Shown in pieces: positions 45,806-58,366 of a stretch of DNA of 64,000 nt; position 1 is the first letter of the stretch, and every line of letters starts with the position of its first letter. Made by a program: the position numbers and the translations under genes. The notes under the pieces were generated by a model. That model searched no databases, was not told the origin of the DNA, and saw nothing but the letters and a program-made list of their open reading frames with translations. The stretch covers positions 2,645,952-2,709,951 of the forward strand of contig AP026123.1 in assembly GCA_030295235.1 (NCBI GenBank). Reading direction: 5' to 3'. Origin of the DNA: Fistulifera solaris (lineage: Eukaryota; Bacillariophyta; Bacillariophyceae; Naviculales; Stauroneidaceae).

Positions 45806-48800
45806 ATGCCGCTCGAGTCATCTGCATTGAAACTTGAATCGTCCAAGTCGCTTTCGTCAGAAGAGCGAAGGAGAGAGCACTTCGGACCCATCGCAATCTA
45901 ATACGAACGCACGTTCGGATAGTTCGACTTCAGCAGACCATCTGGCTGCAAAAGAGACTGTAATTGTGAATCGAGCTAAGCTAGTTGTTTACATCAGTCT
46001 GCTCGTTGCAAGTGTAGCGATAGCTGTTGGTGCATTCTTCTTTGTCCGGAGCAAAGAAGAAAGCCAATTTCAAGGAGAAGTGAGTCGAACTAGAGTGACT
46101 TCTTGGGCTTCAAAAATTAAAACTAACGATCTCACCACTCAATCTTCTATTAGTTTCTTAAGCTTGCTTCAGAAGTTATCGAACGATCCGAAACAAATGC
46201 AGAAAACACTGTGGGTCAAGTTCGCAGTCTCGCCATCGCGATCTCATCCCATTCAAGTTCTTTGGGTATGGAAAACGGGTGGCCCAACATTACGCTACCC
46301 CACTTTAAAGCACGAGTTCACGAAGCTGTTGATCTAACAGGATCCGAACTCTTTGCATTTACTCCAATTGTCCCAATAGCAGAGAGAGAATCATTCGAAG
46401 CTTACACTGCGACAGAATGGCCGCTCCACCACGAAGGCATCATCCCAGAAGACATACACGATGTAGAAGGACAGCCAGTGATGACAACAAAAACCAACTA
46501 TCTTCCCGTGTGGCAAGTGGCACCACGACCATGAGCGACATCAATATTATGCTCCTCGATATGGACACCTTTCCGTGGTATCATCAGCTGGCACTCGGAC
46601 GTGCTAGAGGTCAAACACGCTATCATGTCAGGTATCGTCGATGTTGAGTATTTGCTACGTGCAACGCGCAGTAACGAAACCATTCCACAGTATCCGCGTT
46701 CTATCATCCTTCAAGATATTTCAAAAACGATCAACACTGGCAAACAAGGTAATGAATCGCAAACAGGGGGATTCGTTTTTGCTGTGCTTCCATGGGAACG
46801 ATACTTCAACAACGTCATCCCGGCTGACCTCTTCGGGTTTATTGTTGAGGTCAAAGATCACTCGCGGAACGAATGTGACATATCGGATTGATGGATATCA
46901 AGTCAATGTCGTCGGGGAAGGGAACTTGCATGACAGCAAGTACAACAACTTGCACCTCGAAGCGAATTTCGCGGGCTTCGCACAGTATGACGGAAGAGAT
47001 AGTTCCGTCGAGCATTGCTACTACACTCTTGACGTGTACCCGACCGACGAACTGAAAGACACTTATATGACGAACGATCCTTTCCTATTTGGCGTCTGCC
47101 ATTCTAGGAGTCTTTCTCTTCACCACAGGCATTTTCTTCTGCTACGATTGTGCTGTTGAAAGACGTCAACGGAACATTGCTAGCGTCGCAAAGCGGACAA
47201 CGGATATTGTCAAGTCGCTCTTTCCCAAAAATGTACAAGATCACATCATGGCCGAAGCCAAAGAAGAGGCGCAGAAAGCCGAAATGGGATTTGGAAAAGG
47301 AACATTCCGTGTTAGTGCGAAGGATCGACTGAAGGAAACCCTAAGCGGCTCTTTCAACGGTGATCAGAGCGAGCCAGTGTACAGAAATGCACCGCCCATT
47401 GCGGATCTCTTTCCTGCAACAACAATAATGGTAAGTATTTTATTGAGTAGTAGGATAGACTTGGCACTTTTAGGTTCCTGTTCAACAACTTACTCCGGTT
47501 GCTTCATTTTGTTCAAACACAGTTTGCCGATTTAGTTGGTAAGTCAACGGTTTTAGAAACCCGAGAGTTTGGAGGCTTAGCTAACACAGTCAATTGAATC
47601 TTTCCAATCCTTTAGGATTCACTGCGTGGAGTTCGATGCGAGCCGGCACAAGTTTTTCAGCTGCTTGAGACAATTTATTCCGAGTTCGATACTATCGCGA
47701 AGAAGAGACTCATTTTCAAAGTCGAAACCGTGGGTGATTGTTATGTGGCAGCGTGTGGTCTTCCCTGACCCGCGGCGCGATCATGCTGTGGCTATGGCGC
47801 GCTTTGCTAGAGACTGCCGAGCTTGTATGATGTAAACATGACTGACCTCGAGATTACTCTGGGTCCAGATACCGGGGAGCTCGGATTGAGAATCGGCTTG
47901 CACAGTGGACCAGTGACGGTCACGTGGTAAAAAGTGGGTCTCGTTTCCTTGACCGACATCAACTGATATATTGTTACTTTTGATTATGCAAAGGGTGGCG
48001 TTCTTCGTGGCGAAAAAGCGCGATTCCAGCTATTTGGAGATACGATGAATCGACAGCTCGCATCGAATCTACGGGCAAGAAAAACATGATTCATATCTCT
48101 GAAGAAACGGCAAATATTTTGCAAGCTTTCGGCAAGGGACATTGGACGAAGCTGCACGAGGACAAAGTCAACGCCAAGGGCAAAGGTGAATTGACCACAT
48201 ATTGGCTGGTGAAAGCAGATGGACCGCGGTCAACATCATCAGGCGTCTCATCAAGGGATGGGGACCATGAAGAGGCCAAGAATGAAGAAGTAGATGCTAT
48301 ATTCCACAAGTCTGTACATGTAGTGACAGGCGTGCTGACAGAGAAAGCTCAGCGTTTGGTCAAATGGAACGCTGAAGTGATTGCAAAGATATTAAAGGAC
48401 GTAATTCAAAGGCAGCGCTTTGAATGTCGTTGCCAATTTCAAAGCAGTCCGTTCGGCTGGAAGCCATAAGTCAAGTTGGTCACGTGCTCGAAGAAGTGAC
48501 AGAAATTCTTTCTCTTCCTACTTTCGATGCCGAAGCCGCACTTCGTCAGGAAGCCCTTTCCCCAGTGACATTGGACATGAAAGTCATGGAGCAACTCGAA
48601 GCATACATTCACGGCATTGCAACCCTGTACCGAAATAATGCATTCCACAACTTCGAGCACGTCAGTCACGTGACAATGTCTGTCACCAAACTCTTCTCGC
48701 GTATAGTTGCTCCTGAAGTCTCCGGAGATGACCGAACACTTCACGATCACACGTGCGGCATCACGTCAGATCCACTGACACAGTTTGCCGCAGCTTTCGC

Positions 48801-49526
48801 GGCTCTCATCCACGACGTCGACCACCAAGGTGTTACCAACGCAACTTTGATCGAAGAGAATAGTCCCATTGCAGCCGTTTACAACAACATGAGTGTCGCC
48901 GAACAGAACTCGGTCGACATTGCGTGGTCCCTCCTGTTGGACGATTCTTTCACAGACCTTCGTAACTGCATTTACACGACACCCGCCGAGTACAACCGAT
49001 TCCGACAGCTAATTGTTAACATGGTCATGGCAACCGACATCATGGACAAGTCTTTGAGTCAGGCACGCAAAGACCGCTGGGTAAAGGCGTTTTCGGAAGG
49101 CGGCGATGGCGGTAACGAAATTCCGGAAGACTTGGGCGACAAATCAATCGCAAAGCCACGATTGTTCTCGAGCATGTCATCCAAGCGTCTGACGTTTCGC
49201 ATACGATGCAGCACTGGCACATTTACCGCAAATGGAACGCCCGATTGTTTGAGGAAATGATGGTTGCTTATCGTCAGGGTCGCACACAGAAGAACCCTGC
49301 TGATCTCTGGTACGAGGGCGAAATCGGCTTCTTTGACTTTTACATCATTCCTTTGGCGAAGAAGTTGAAGGAATGCGGTGTCTTTGGCGTCTCGAGTGAT
49401 GAGTATTTGAACTACGCCGAGACCAATCGCAAGGAATGGGAGGCCAAAGGCAAAGAAGCCGTCGCCGAGATGGTTGCCAAATTCGGAGCTCTGCCAGTCC
49501 CCACCGAATATCATCTGTCTTCATAA
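45806..49526 (+). CDS. Receptor guanylate cyclase fused to cyclic-nucleotide phosphodiesterase (many frameshifts)
   Basis: The reconstructed product is about 1,130 residues. A Ser-rich cytosolic N-terminus precedes TM1 (LVVYISLLVASVAIAVGAFF). A ~350-residue extracytosolic domain follows (FLKLASEVIERSETNAENTV...YLPVWQVAPRP), then TM2 (AILGVFLFTTGIFFCYDC). The class III cyclase domain has FADLVGFTAWSS and FKVETVGDCYVA; E in ETVGD favours GTP. The C-terminal PDE has FHNFEHVSHV, IHDVDHQG and MATDIMDKSL. Introns are 46080-46153, 47431-47522, 47539-47615 and 47919-47993. The frame is broken near 45870, 46530, 46595, 46870, 47090, 47640, 47765, 47840, 48048, 48415 and 49195, mostly outside homopolymers. 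Catalytic motifs and splice sites are nonetheless preserved, so either decay is recent or the consensus is poor here. The fusion would both make and break cGMP. Confidence 0.8.
47523..47538 (+). other. 16-nt microexon in the guanylate cyclase domain
   Basis: Between introns 47431-47522 (GTAAGT...ACAG) and 47539-47615 (GTAAGT...TTTAG) lies a 16-base exon TTTGCCGATTTAGTTG. It encodes F-A-D-L-V plus the first base of Gly, which contains the first metal-binding Asp of the cyclase. Joined to GATTCACTGCG it gives FADLVGFTA, matching the family motif exactly. Confidence 0.85.
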
Positions 49527-50389
49527 TTCGTTTATTTCTATAATGATCTTTTTGTAGCAACCGAGTTTGCAATGCTATTGACAAGCGGAAAAGAGGGAAA
49601 CAAAGTCCACCGCATTCCGCTTGTGATGAGAAAACCTCTGACGGGCGTTTCACACGCCAATGTGACGCAAATAACCTGCAATCCTGGTCGAATATGCTAC
49701 AATAATCGGAACGCATTCTTGTTGCTGTAATAACGAAAAGAGTCGAAAGCTTTTTCTTGTCGGAGAGTACTGCGAAATGAAGTTCAATGAAAAAGGTGTT
49801 TGCTTGAGGCCCCCTGGATAATGCTGAATGCGCACTTCCTCAAGCGGGCGGCTTTTCGATCGCCGTCCTTTGTTTTCTCGTGCACATTTCAAATGAGTGA
49901 CTAAAGATATAAAATGGTTGCCTATCGTGACAAAGAATAGTCTAGTTGCATTGTTTGAAATAAAACCTTCGTCAGAGTGTCGTCGACACCTGCTATCACC
50001 TATCACTACCAGTACTATAGACCCAAAGTGTTGGTTCAGCCACTGGATTTCAGTCCCTAGCGAAATGTTCGATCTCAGGTAAAGGGTATACACCATTATA
50101 CACCATTAGAAAAGCAATACATAAGTCAAAAATGAAAAAAGTAATGTTACTGAATCCGCATGATGTGTCGGAATATGAAATGATTTATGGAGTAATAAAA
50201 TGCGGCAGTACTGGTATGCTTGTTACTCCGTACCAGGTAAGGTTACGGAGTATTATTTATTTTTGGAGAACGCCTAATTGGCATTTTTTTGTTTGTTCTC
50301 ATTGCTTTTATGCGGAGTGATAAATAACAAAGATCGAAACGATTACTTGTACACGGCTAGAGAAAATACTTAATGGTCGCGTCGGTACA
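49527..50389. other. Intergenic region with TACGGAGTA inverted pair
   Basis: TACTCCGTA at 50224 and TACGGAGTA at 50243 form an inverted pair with a 10-base gap. The second is followed by TTATTTATTT, and a near-copy TGCGGAGTGATAAATAACAA is at 50310. A duplicated TACACCATTA occurs near 50088-50108. No gene is supported. Confidence 0.45.
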
Positions 50390-52250
50390 ATGATGTTTCG
50401 GTATCTTGATGAAGAAGGACGTTCGCGCCAATTGTGCAATTCCGTTTCGAAGGATGTTAGATTTCTGTCTCTCAAAGTGTTGCCTTATTGCGACGAGAAT
50501 CAATCTCCTGAGCTGCAAAGACTAACAGAAGACGAGTTCAGTGATGATCTTTACTTGGAGAATCTGCTTGCTGATGTATTCGAGATCGACGAAAATCGCA
50601 TTGTAATGCGTTGGTGGAATACCTTGGTAAAGTCTGTTGCATTTCTGGATTTCTCGTTAGCGATCATACAAACCTTTTCAAGTATTGACCAACCTTATGC
50701 TTTGAAGTACATGTTTTCATTGTTTTTGCAATTTAAACAAGAAATCGAGCTCCTCTTTTCCGGCACTATGGTTTATAGGCGCATTCGTGGATCAAGTACG
50801 TGTCCGAGCTCGCCGTGCAAGAGATAAATCGCGCCTAAGAACTTCAGAGCAGGAAGAAGCGCGAGCGAACTGGACGAGTTCGAGCTTGTTTATTTTACTT
50901 CAGTAACAATTCAGCTGCTTCTGATCCCTGTGGGGTTCTATACCTATGTGCGGGACCGTGCTGGTGGAGCAAAGATACAAAACTATTTTCATGTGCTTTT
51001 GCGACAAGAACATAGCAATCAACGCGAGGAAATAGGCACGGATGATCCATTTGCGCACTATACGTTGCTTTATGTGGTTTTGAATCATGTGCACAGTCTT
51101 TCGGCAGCTATACTTCACGGTCGATTCCAAGCATTAGCAAAGGCATTCCGACTTTCTGTAATCCAGCGAGTTGATGCGGCGCTTTATAGCGCCCTTTCGT
51201 TTCTATCAAAGGACACGGCGGTTCATTCGTTTCGTTCAGTGGACACATTATATGGGTCCGATCGCCAACAAAGTAAGGGATTTAAAGCTCTCCATTGAGA
51301 GTCTTGAGTCCAATATCGCGAGGAACGGGACGGCCGAAGGGCAAGGGAAGCAAGGGATAGATCACAGGAGTACCGAAATGAAACAAAGATTCGTGAATAT
51401 GCGGCTTGGGTCATTCAATGTGCCTTCCGGTCCCATCATGTGCGAAAGACGAAGGCATTGCGTGCACTCACCAACCAGATTGAGTATTTGGCTGCCAAGC
51501 GCCTGCAACGTCAATTCCGAGCCAGTTTGAAGCGCGCAGCGACCGAATTAAGAAAAAACGTCAAAGAGTATGTACTCCTTGCGAAAGAGGAACGGATGCG
51601 ACGCAAGCAAGGCGATCAGCTTAAGCTTTCACAACGCAAACGAATGTCACGAACTCCAGGCCGAGTTGACTCGATCCTTTCAAAAGCTGGTCAACAAAGA
51701 GCTCTCACTGATGCCAAATACTCAATCGCAGTTTCTTGGCGAATTCTTTTGTTGCTGGTTGTTTTTTCCGATGTTCTCGGGCTAATTATTCGACCTTTGA
51801 TGCAAAGATACGGTTATACAACGCTCAAAATGGCTCTTCCGTCTGTATTGGACAAGTTACCTTCAGCGCTGCGCATACCACCGCGTCGAATTTGTCGTTT
51901 GTCTCAGGAAAGTCTAAATGCGTTTCAGTGCTCTCATGGCAACAGAAAGAAACAAAAGCTTTTTATTCTCATTCAGGGAGCCACTTGGATGCCGAAACGG
52001 AGCTGTCATGATCCAGAAAACGTTGCCGCGGTACTGTGAATGGTACGTCTTGGGAGCTATGATCATTTCCATTTCAGAGTTCTTAGTTCGAGACTTTGTT
52101 TCTGTGCTTGGAATGATTCGCTGTCTGGACATTTTCATAACTTTTTTTCACTGGCGAGGTCGACCGAAAAACAGGCTTGTTACAACCAAAACCCTTTATG
52201 AAGCGATAACTCTTCCCAGGTCTGTTATTGCAGTCTTTGGTAAATCCTAG
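50390..52250 (+). pseudogene. IQ-motif multi-pass membrane protein, heavily broken
   Basis: Coding-like segments in alternating frames follow one another along the plus strand. They are an N-terminal part with WWNTLVKSVAFLDFSLAI (50610-50680), a segment with HYTLLYVVLNHVHSLSAAIL (51055-51120) and a stretch with PIANKVRDLKLSIESLE (51250-51305). Next come two IQ-like calmodulin-binding motifs (WVIQCAFRSHHVRK near 51410, RLQRQFRASLKRA near 51500), a coiled coil (AKEERMRRKQGDQLK) and C-terminal membrane helices (SWRILLLLVVFSDVLGLIIR near 51735). At least five frame changes occur. Proteins with this plan occur in diatoms, but I cannot name the function. It is either a pseudogene or an unpolished gene. 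Confidence 0.45.
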
Positions 52251-52930
52251 CTTTCACACTGTTGTTGGATGCATCCATCCAATACTTGCTTGGTTAAGCG
52301 TCAAGAAGGCCCCTTCCGTGTCTTAAGATGGACCGTCGCTTTATTTTACCTTACGGCACTGCACCTCAAAGCCTTGATAATCCACCGGTGGCGCAAATTT
52401 GTAAGATTTGAAAATTATAGGTAGGAAATATCGTTTTAGAATGGACCGCGTTTTTAAAATGGACGGCCACTTTGAATCTAGCGGAAACGGAAACTCATAT
52501 TATTTCAATTATAAATTGATGCTCGGCTTACGCTTTAGCATTACTGAATATCAAATGTAATTGTTATGAATAGTATTGACAACTTAGGTTAACGAGCGAT
52601 GAAGCTGATGATTAGTCGAACACAACGGAATAGGATGATAATGATTTGCTCCGTAAAAATGCTATCTTCGGGGACTGAAGCGATGCTGATTCACGAGAAC
52701 AGGTAATGTACAAATTCACCCTACCAGGTATACTGGTAGTGCATCGCGTTGCGTATGGCAAGTGGCAAAGTGGCAAAGTGGCAAAACCACGCCACGCTGT
52801 ATTTATTACTGCGCTGCGACGGCGAGAACGATGAGCGATAACAAAATCGAACGAATAAAGCTCTCTTCCTTTGTGTTTACATGAATTAATCACCTTATTA
52901 CTATTTTTCCCTTTAAAATTATTGACTCAA
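52251..52930. other. Intergenic region with GTGGCAAA tract
   Basis: No gene is supported. A short tandem of GTGGCAAA units lies at about 52758-52788. A short duplicated phrase (ATGGACCG...ATGGACGG) occurs near 52330-52470. Confidence 0.35.
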
Positions 52931-55900
52931 ATGGAAACAGAGAAAGAAAAAGTTGGAGGACGACGATCACAAGCACGCAAGATGTCACAATGAAGCGTCG
53001 GCAACCTCTAATACAGATGTCACTACGTCGATTTTGAATGACGCATGCAGTGATCAAGCTGCAAACACGAGAAACAAAAGTTTGAAGACTGAAAATTATG
53101 CTCAAAGTAGTGAACAATCTACTCCGGGAGAAAGCAGCGATTCCGCCCGAAATAGCGGCGACAATTCGGACAAAGATGGCGGAGATAACGACGGACTGTC
53201 GGATTCACGAGAAACTGCGTCTGGAGCGCATACGGAGAAATCAAGAATATCTCACTCGCTTGGGATTAGAGGAGCAAAAGAGTAAATGGAAGCCTCAAAA
53301 GAGAGTTAGGAGAAATAGGGACGATTCGACAAAACTGGAAGAAGAGACGACGCACCAACAAAGAAAAGCATCGCCCGAGCGAAAACAGAGCAAGTTCGTT
53401 ATTCCGATGTTTCAATAAGTGAGATTCTAGGACGCAGACCCCGAGCTCCTGAATCTAAACCTCGAAAGCGAAAAGTGGAAAAGGAAATTCAGCATCGCAT
53501 GGAGCGTTACATCTATCGGGAGTTTCAGCGAATACAAGCGAACGAAATGCCGCTCAAAAGCAAATCGAGAACTTGATTCGAAGATCTGAAAAAGAAAAAG
53601 GCTTTTTGGGGAAAGATTATAAAGCAAAAGAATATCGCGGACAGCTTTCACAGGCGCGCCAACTGGAACTGAAGGAGGAGGCGTGCCTTGTTTAACGGAC
53701 TGACTCTTCAGCGAATTGTTGAAAGAGATAGACAATCGAGTGCCGGAGCTATTACAAGCTCGCGCAGAAATACGACCAAGAAGTTGAGGTGCGTTAAAAT
53801 GAGTGATTGTGATGGTATATGCTGTTCCATCTTTGCTTATAAACTAATCCTCATGCTGTAGGAAGCACGTCGAACGAAGATATTGAATATGAAAAGCGGA
53901 AGAAGCGACTTCAAATTCAACAATTTTGTGCTCTCGACATATATCCGATAATTCTCAAGGTAAGAGGTAATCGATGGGCATCTTGTTTATATGAAAATCC
54001 CCAGCCATTCTCACCATAAGAACACTAGAATGCATATTCTATCTTGGATGCCATACTCTCACGGACGTTTAAGTCGACAGTGGTACACCTCAGCGAAGGT
54101 CGAACCGAGTGCAATTCCGTCGTAGCTCCCCCCGACCATTTCCGACAACAAAACTAGAAGCACCCCTAACGGACCCGCAAAAAGCTATATAAAAGGGTGT
54201 GGTATTTACGATGATCGGACTCTTTCGCATCGTGGCGGCGGATGGATTTCTCCTTTTTCGCCGCTGACAATCGATAGGGCGTGGCCTGACCGTAAAGATA
54301 TCTCACGTTCCACAGGTTGGTGATCTCATTCTCTATTATCCCGTGGGCCACTGGCTTTTTCTTGCGAAACATCCGGACGAATTTGATGAAACTAATGAGG
54401 CTCGAACTCCTCTGTGGAACAGAGTTGTAACCGAAACAGAACCCGCAATTACTTGGTGGAGGCGACCACTGGTTAGATTCGGCGAAAACCGGTTCGCACT
54501 TTATCCACTAATTTGCAGAGTTACGGAGACACACTTCGAATTTCCGCCCGGCGACCCATACGCCATGTCAGATGGAGGTGATGGACATATCATTTGGAAG
54601 AAAAGAGACAATGCTTCGACTAAATTTCGCCACAATACTTTGGTTCGTCTCGCGATTTCTCTTAGTCCTTTATCCTCTGTCCTGCCTGAATTGACGCAGC
54701 TGCCGCCTACTTTTTCTGTTGTTTGGTTCCCGTCAGATGATGCGAAGCCTTTTTGGTCCCATTCCAAGACAACGTCGCGAATTTATCATTCACTGTCAGA
54801 AGGTTCACTTGTGACAGCAGATGGAATACAAGTAGTTGTTCAACAATTTACTACGGCTCAAAGGCAGGAGTACTCGCTTGAATCAACACATGCCATCGCT
54901 ATCTGTAATTTTTCGGAGCAATCAGAGATCCATACACGAGATTTTGCAAAGCGAAATTGCGGCGCTATCTGCAGAACAGGGAATCTCCTCTCAAGAGCTC
55001 AGTCTGATTGCTGCACTTTTTCAGCGGACGGCTGGAGCTCAATGTTGTACAAGGACGATATGCCAACTCTGTCAGCAATCAGAAAATAACAATTTTCGCC
55101 CTGATCCAATCAACGCTTCCTCTGTGGCAGGGGCGTCATGTGTGCCGAAATCGAATAAGAGAATAGAGATGTCGCTTTCTCCCTGGGAATTGCAGCTGAG
55201 TACTTGTCAATCTGCCATGCTTGTTCTTAAAAAGGGCGTACAAGATTTGATCGAATTCGTCATTGATCGAACGGTGGCGGAGCACCCAAAGGCGGATCAA
55301 TTTCACGAGGATCTGACAGAAGTTGAGGCCCCATCGTATTCGTGTGCTGTTCCAGTACCTATGTCTACTTCTGTCGTTTTGCGCAAGCTTCGTTGCCGAT
55401 ACTACCGAAGCATTAATTCGCTCTTAAACGACTTCAACATCATCCTAGGAAACTGCTTGGCGTACAACTCTCCAGAGCGCACCGGTTGTCGCCGCTGCAC
55501 GATCGTTTGTGTCCTACGTCCACTACAATATTATCGGCGCTATTGATGAAAGCGAAAAGTTGCACGACAACATTGGATTCAGCATTCCACCAACAATCCA
55601 AGTCGACGCCAATCCGACTCTTTTCTCCAAACCAGCTGATACTTTATCGAATAAGGGCGAACTGGAACGCAAATGGATGTATGATGGCACATTGTGGACC
55701 CCCAATGCGGAGATGTTGTGCTTTACTCACGAACAAGTCACCAGCAATTTGTAGAGTTTCACTCAATTGACCTGGGGGCTACGCGATGTCAAACGTTAGA
55801 GTTACGTGTGGGCGATCGTGGCGACGTTGAGGCACTAGTATTATGAATGACCTTGCTTTCCGTGCCAGCGGCGCAAGCATAGCCCGAGCACATTTTACAA

Positions 55901-58366
55901 AGATGCCCCATTGATCAAGTCGGGCTTCAGTTGAGCGGGAGCGTGAATAAGGTCTACTGGCCCCCTGCCTGCTAAATCACACCGAGTCACACAGTTGCGG
56001 TTGTCATTGCCCGAAAGACTTTCTTCGCCCAGCAAATACATCGGCATGTTCAAGCCTATCAACGTCGGATGTGCAGAACTTTATTCTTGCATTAACAGCT
56101 AAGGGGAAGATGTCAGGAAGACACGCCTTTTTCAGTCAATATTTCGAAGAAGGATTTAAAAAAGGGTTGTGTGCCAGTCGCGAATCCTCTTATTTCGGTC
56201 GATGAAAGCTCATCAAATCCAAATAAACTTTCGTTGTATGGTTTTATTGTTGAAGCCAGTACCGACGAAGGGTTTTATCCATTACCGGAACTTTGTCTCC
56301 GACATAGTTTTACGTCGTTTGAAGAGCAACCATTACCGGTCGCGTGGCTCTTGTAAACGATATTATCGAGTCGTTCGTCAATGCAATATCAATGCGGCTT
56401 GCTCGTCTTAGTAAGATTGAACGATCTCAAATATCATTGGCAAATATCGCTTTGAATTTTGCACAGAAAAGTGAAATGAAAAAAGAGCGAAGAACGTTTC
56501 ATGAATCTCATTGGAAATATGCGCGAGCTTCACGCGGCTGCTTTGGCCTCAGCTACTTGTGTTCACGGCGCTGCGGTGCTGCTTGGCTGTACCATGCATC
56601 GAAGATTCCAAAATGAAATTATCGTGAATCCTTCTGGGGATGCAGCCCGTCATTGCCTTGGAACCCTACTGTCAGCTATTGCACGCGGTCCTGCTCTCAA
56701 TTTCAAAGAATTATCCGATGTGCCGACGATGACTATCAAAGTCAAATGTGCGGGGAAGACAATAACTCATTGCAAAAACATCGGAATATGTCGACACCGT
56801 GTGATTGAAATGGAGGGCAAACTAAGGAAAGTGCGCGTTTTTTGTGAGGGGCGTCCTTTTGCTCACGAACACTGCCTTGATGATTTGAGCGAAAGCAACA
56901 ATCAAGAGCCGTCGTATCATATCGATGAGACAAGATTGTTAGCCGTAAACAACATTTCGTTTCCCGCAGATGAACTAGAGCGCCAATAGCCATGCTGCGC
57001 AGTTCTTTTTGGACGACCCAACAAAAGTCAAGCATGTGCTCGGTGTCAAGTCAAAGGTCGCTCTTTTCTTGATTGTCGCGTCCGACGGCATCATTCGAAC
57101 ATTGACTTCAACTGGAAGACGGAATTTCAAGCTTTTGGAAGCATCGATAGACTCCTTGATTCCTTGCTACCGTATTCAAAATCAAAAGGAAATCACCAGT
57201 CGATTGAGCGCCACGAGCTTGCAAATTCTGAAGAAAAGCTAAACGAAAACCTAGCCACCCTGAAAGAAATTTATTGGAATTGTTCGGATATACTCGAGAA
57301 AAGGCAATAGCGATCGGAACTGAGATCCGCCCGCTTGTCAGATCTCCCCTATTCGTCTCAGTAAGCAATTTCTTGTGGAATCGTTTCCAATTGATCCATC
57401 CGATGGGCGCTACATGTATTGTATCATTTGCGGACTCAGTGGTGATTTATTTTGTTGTGATAAATGCCCAAATGTTTTCCACACAAAATGCTTGGGGCTT
57501 GATGGTGTTCCGGCGGGTGAATGGGTCTGCGAAGAATGTGACTCAACAAATGACGGTGTGTTAAGAAGAGTTCCCTTTGGCCGAGCTGAAATAAATTCAA
57601 GTCAATTACAGGAATTAGAAATGGAGGTAAATATGCTAAGAAACATGCGCGCCGAGCGATTAATGCGCCAAACAGCAGGTGTGTCAAGGAAAGAAACAGA
57701 ACAGGACGTCCGAAGATGATGTAGCTTCTGAAAGTGAAAGTAAGTCGTCATTTCAAATAGATTGAAAGAGTAATATTCCGCAGCGTGGCCGGCCCCCAAA
57801 AACTAGAGTCGCAGAATTAAATCCACAAAGATCGCGAGCTGATAAGCATCAGGCCTTCGATTGCAAAAGCGAAACCGGATCACAACTACAACCTCAACGC
57901 GTGGAGAATATGGCAACCCGAATTGTGCGATCAGAATCTTTCAATACAGAAAATTTGTCAGGGGCATGGTCGACCACGGAAAATAGAGCCGGGAAGAACT
58001 TTTCAAAGTGCACTCGTACAGGAAAGAGAGATGAGTATCCAACCCATTGGTCAACGCATGGCGGGGCCGACCGCCCAAGCATTCTCAAGGTTGAACCGAT
58101 TTCAAAGCGCCTTCATGTGGGTACTCTCAGCACTGATGCAGCGAATCGGTCTCGATGGAATAGAGGAGTTAATGGATCATTTTCTTCAAAGCTCGGCGAT
58201 ATCTCTAATGAGGCGACAATCTTTAAAAAGCGAAGAATCTCAAAGGAAAACCCACCAATTTGCATCCGTCGTAGATCTTCCGGATTACCCTCAACCAGGT
58301 AAATTTGTGGAAGGTCTAGTTTTGGGAACTGGCCGTGCTGCGCGAAAAGAAGGAAAGCGAGAGTGA
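52931..58366 (+). pseudogene. BRWD-like bromodomain and PHD-finger chromatin protein, heavily broken
   Basis: A chain of segments reads as one long chromatin protein. A charged N-terminus with LRLERIRRNQEYLTRLGLEE lies at 53210-53280. Introns at 53789-53861 and 53960-54028 flank an exon encoding EYEKRKKRLQIQQFCALDIY; after the second intron comes NAYSILDAILSRTFKSTVVH. The stretch VGDLILYYPVGHWLFLAKHP (54312-54370) resembles BRWD/PHIP proteins. A partial bromodomain (YYRSINSLLNDFNIILGNCL, then AYNSPE) lies at 55400-55475. A PHD finger near 57415-57540 follows the Cys4-His-Cys3 pattern, with CIIC, FHTKC and WVCEEC. No WD40 repeats are seen upstream. At least ten frame changes and several stops occur, so it is probably a pseudogene or badly polished. 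If intact it would read acetylated and methylated histones. Confidence 0.55.
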
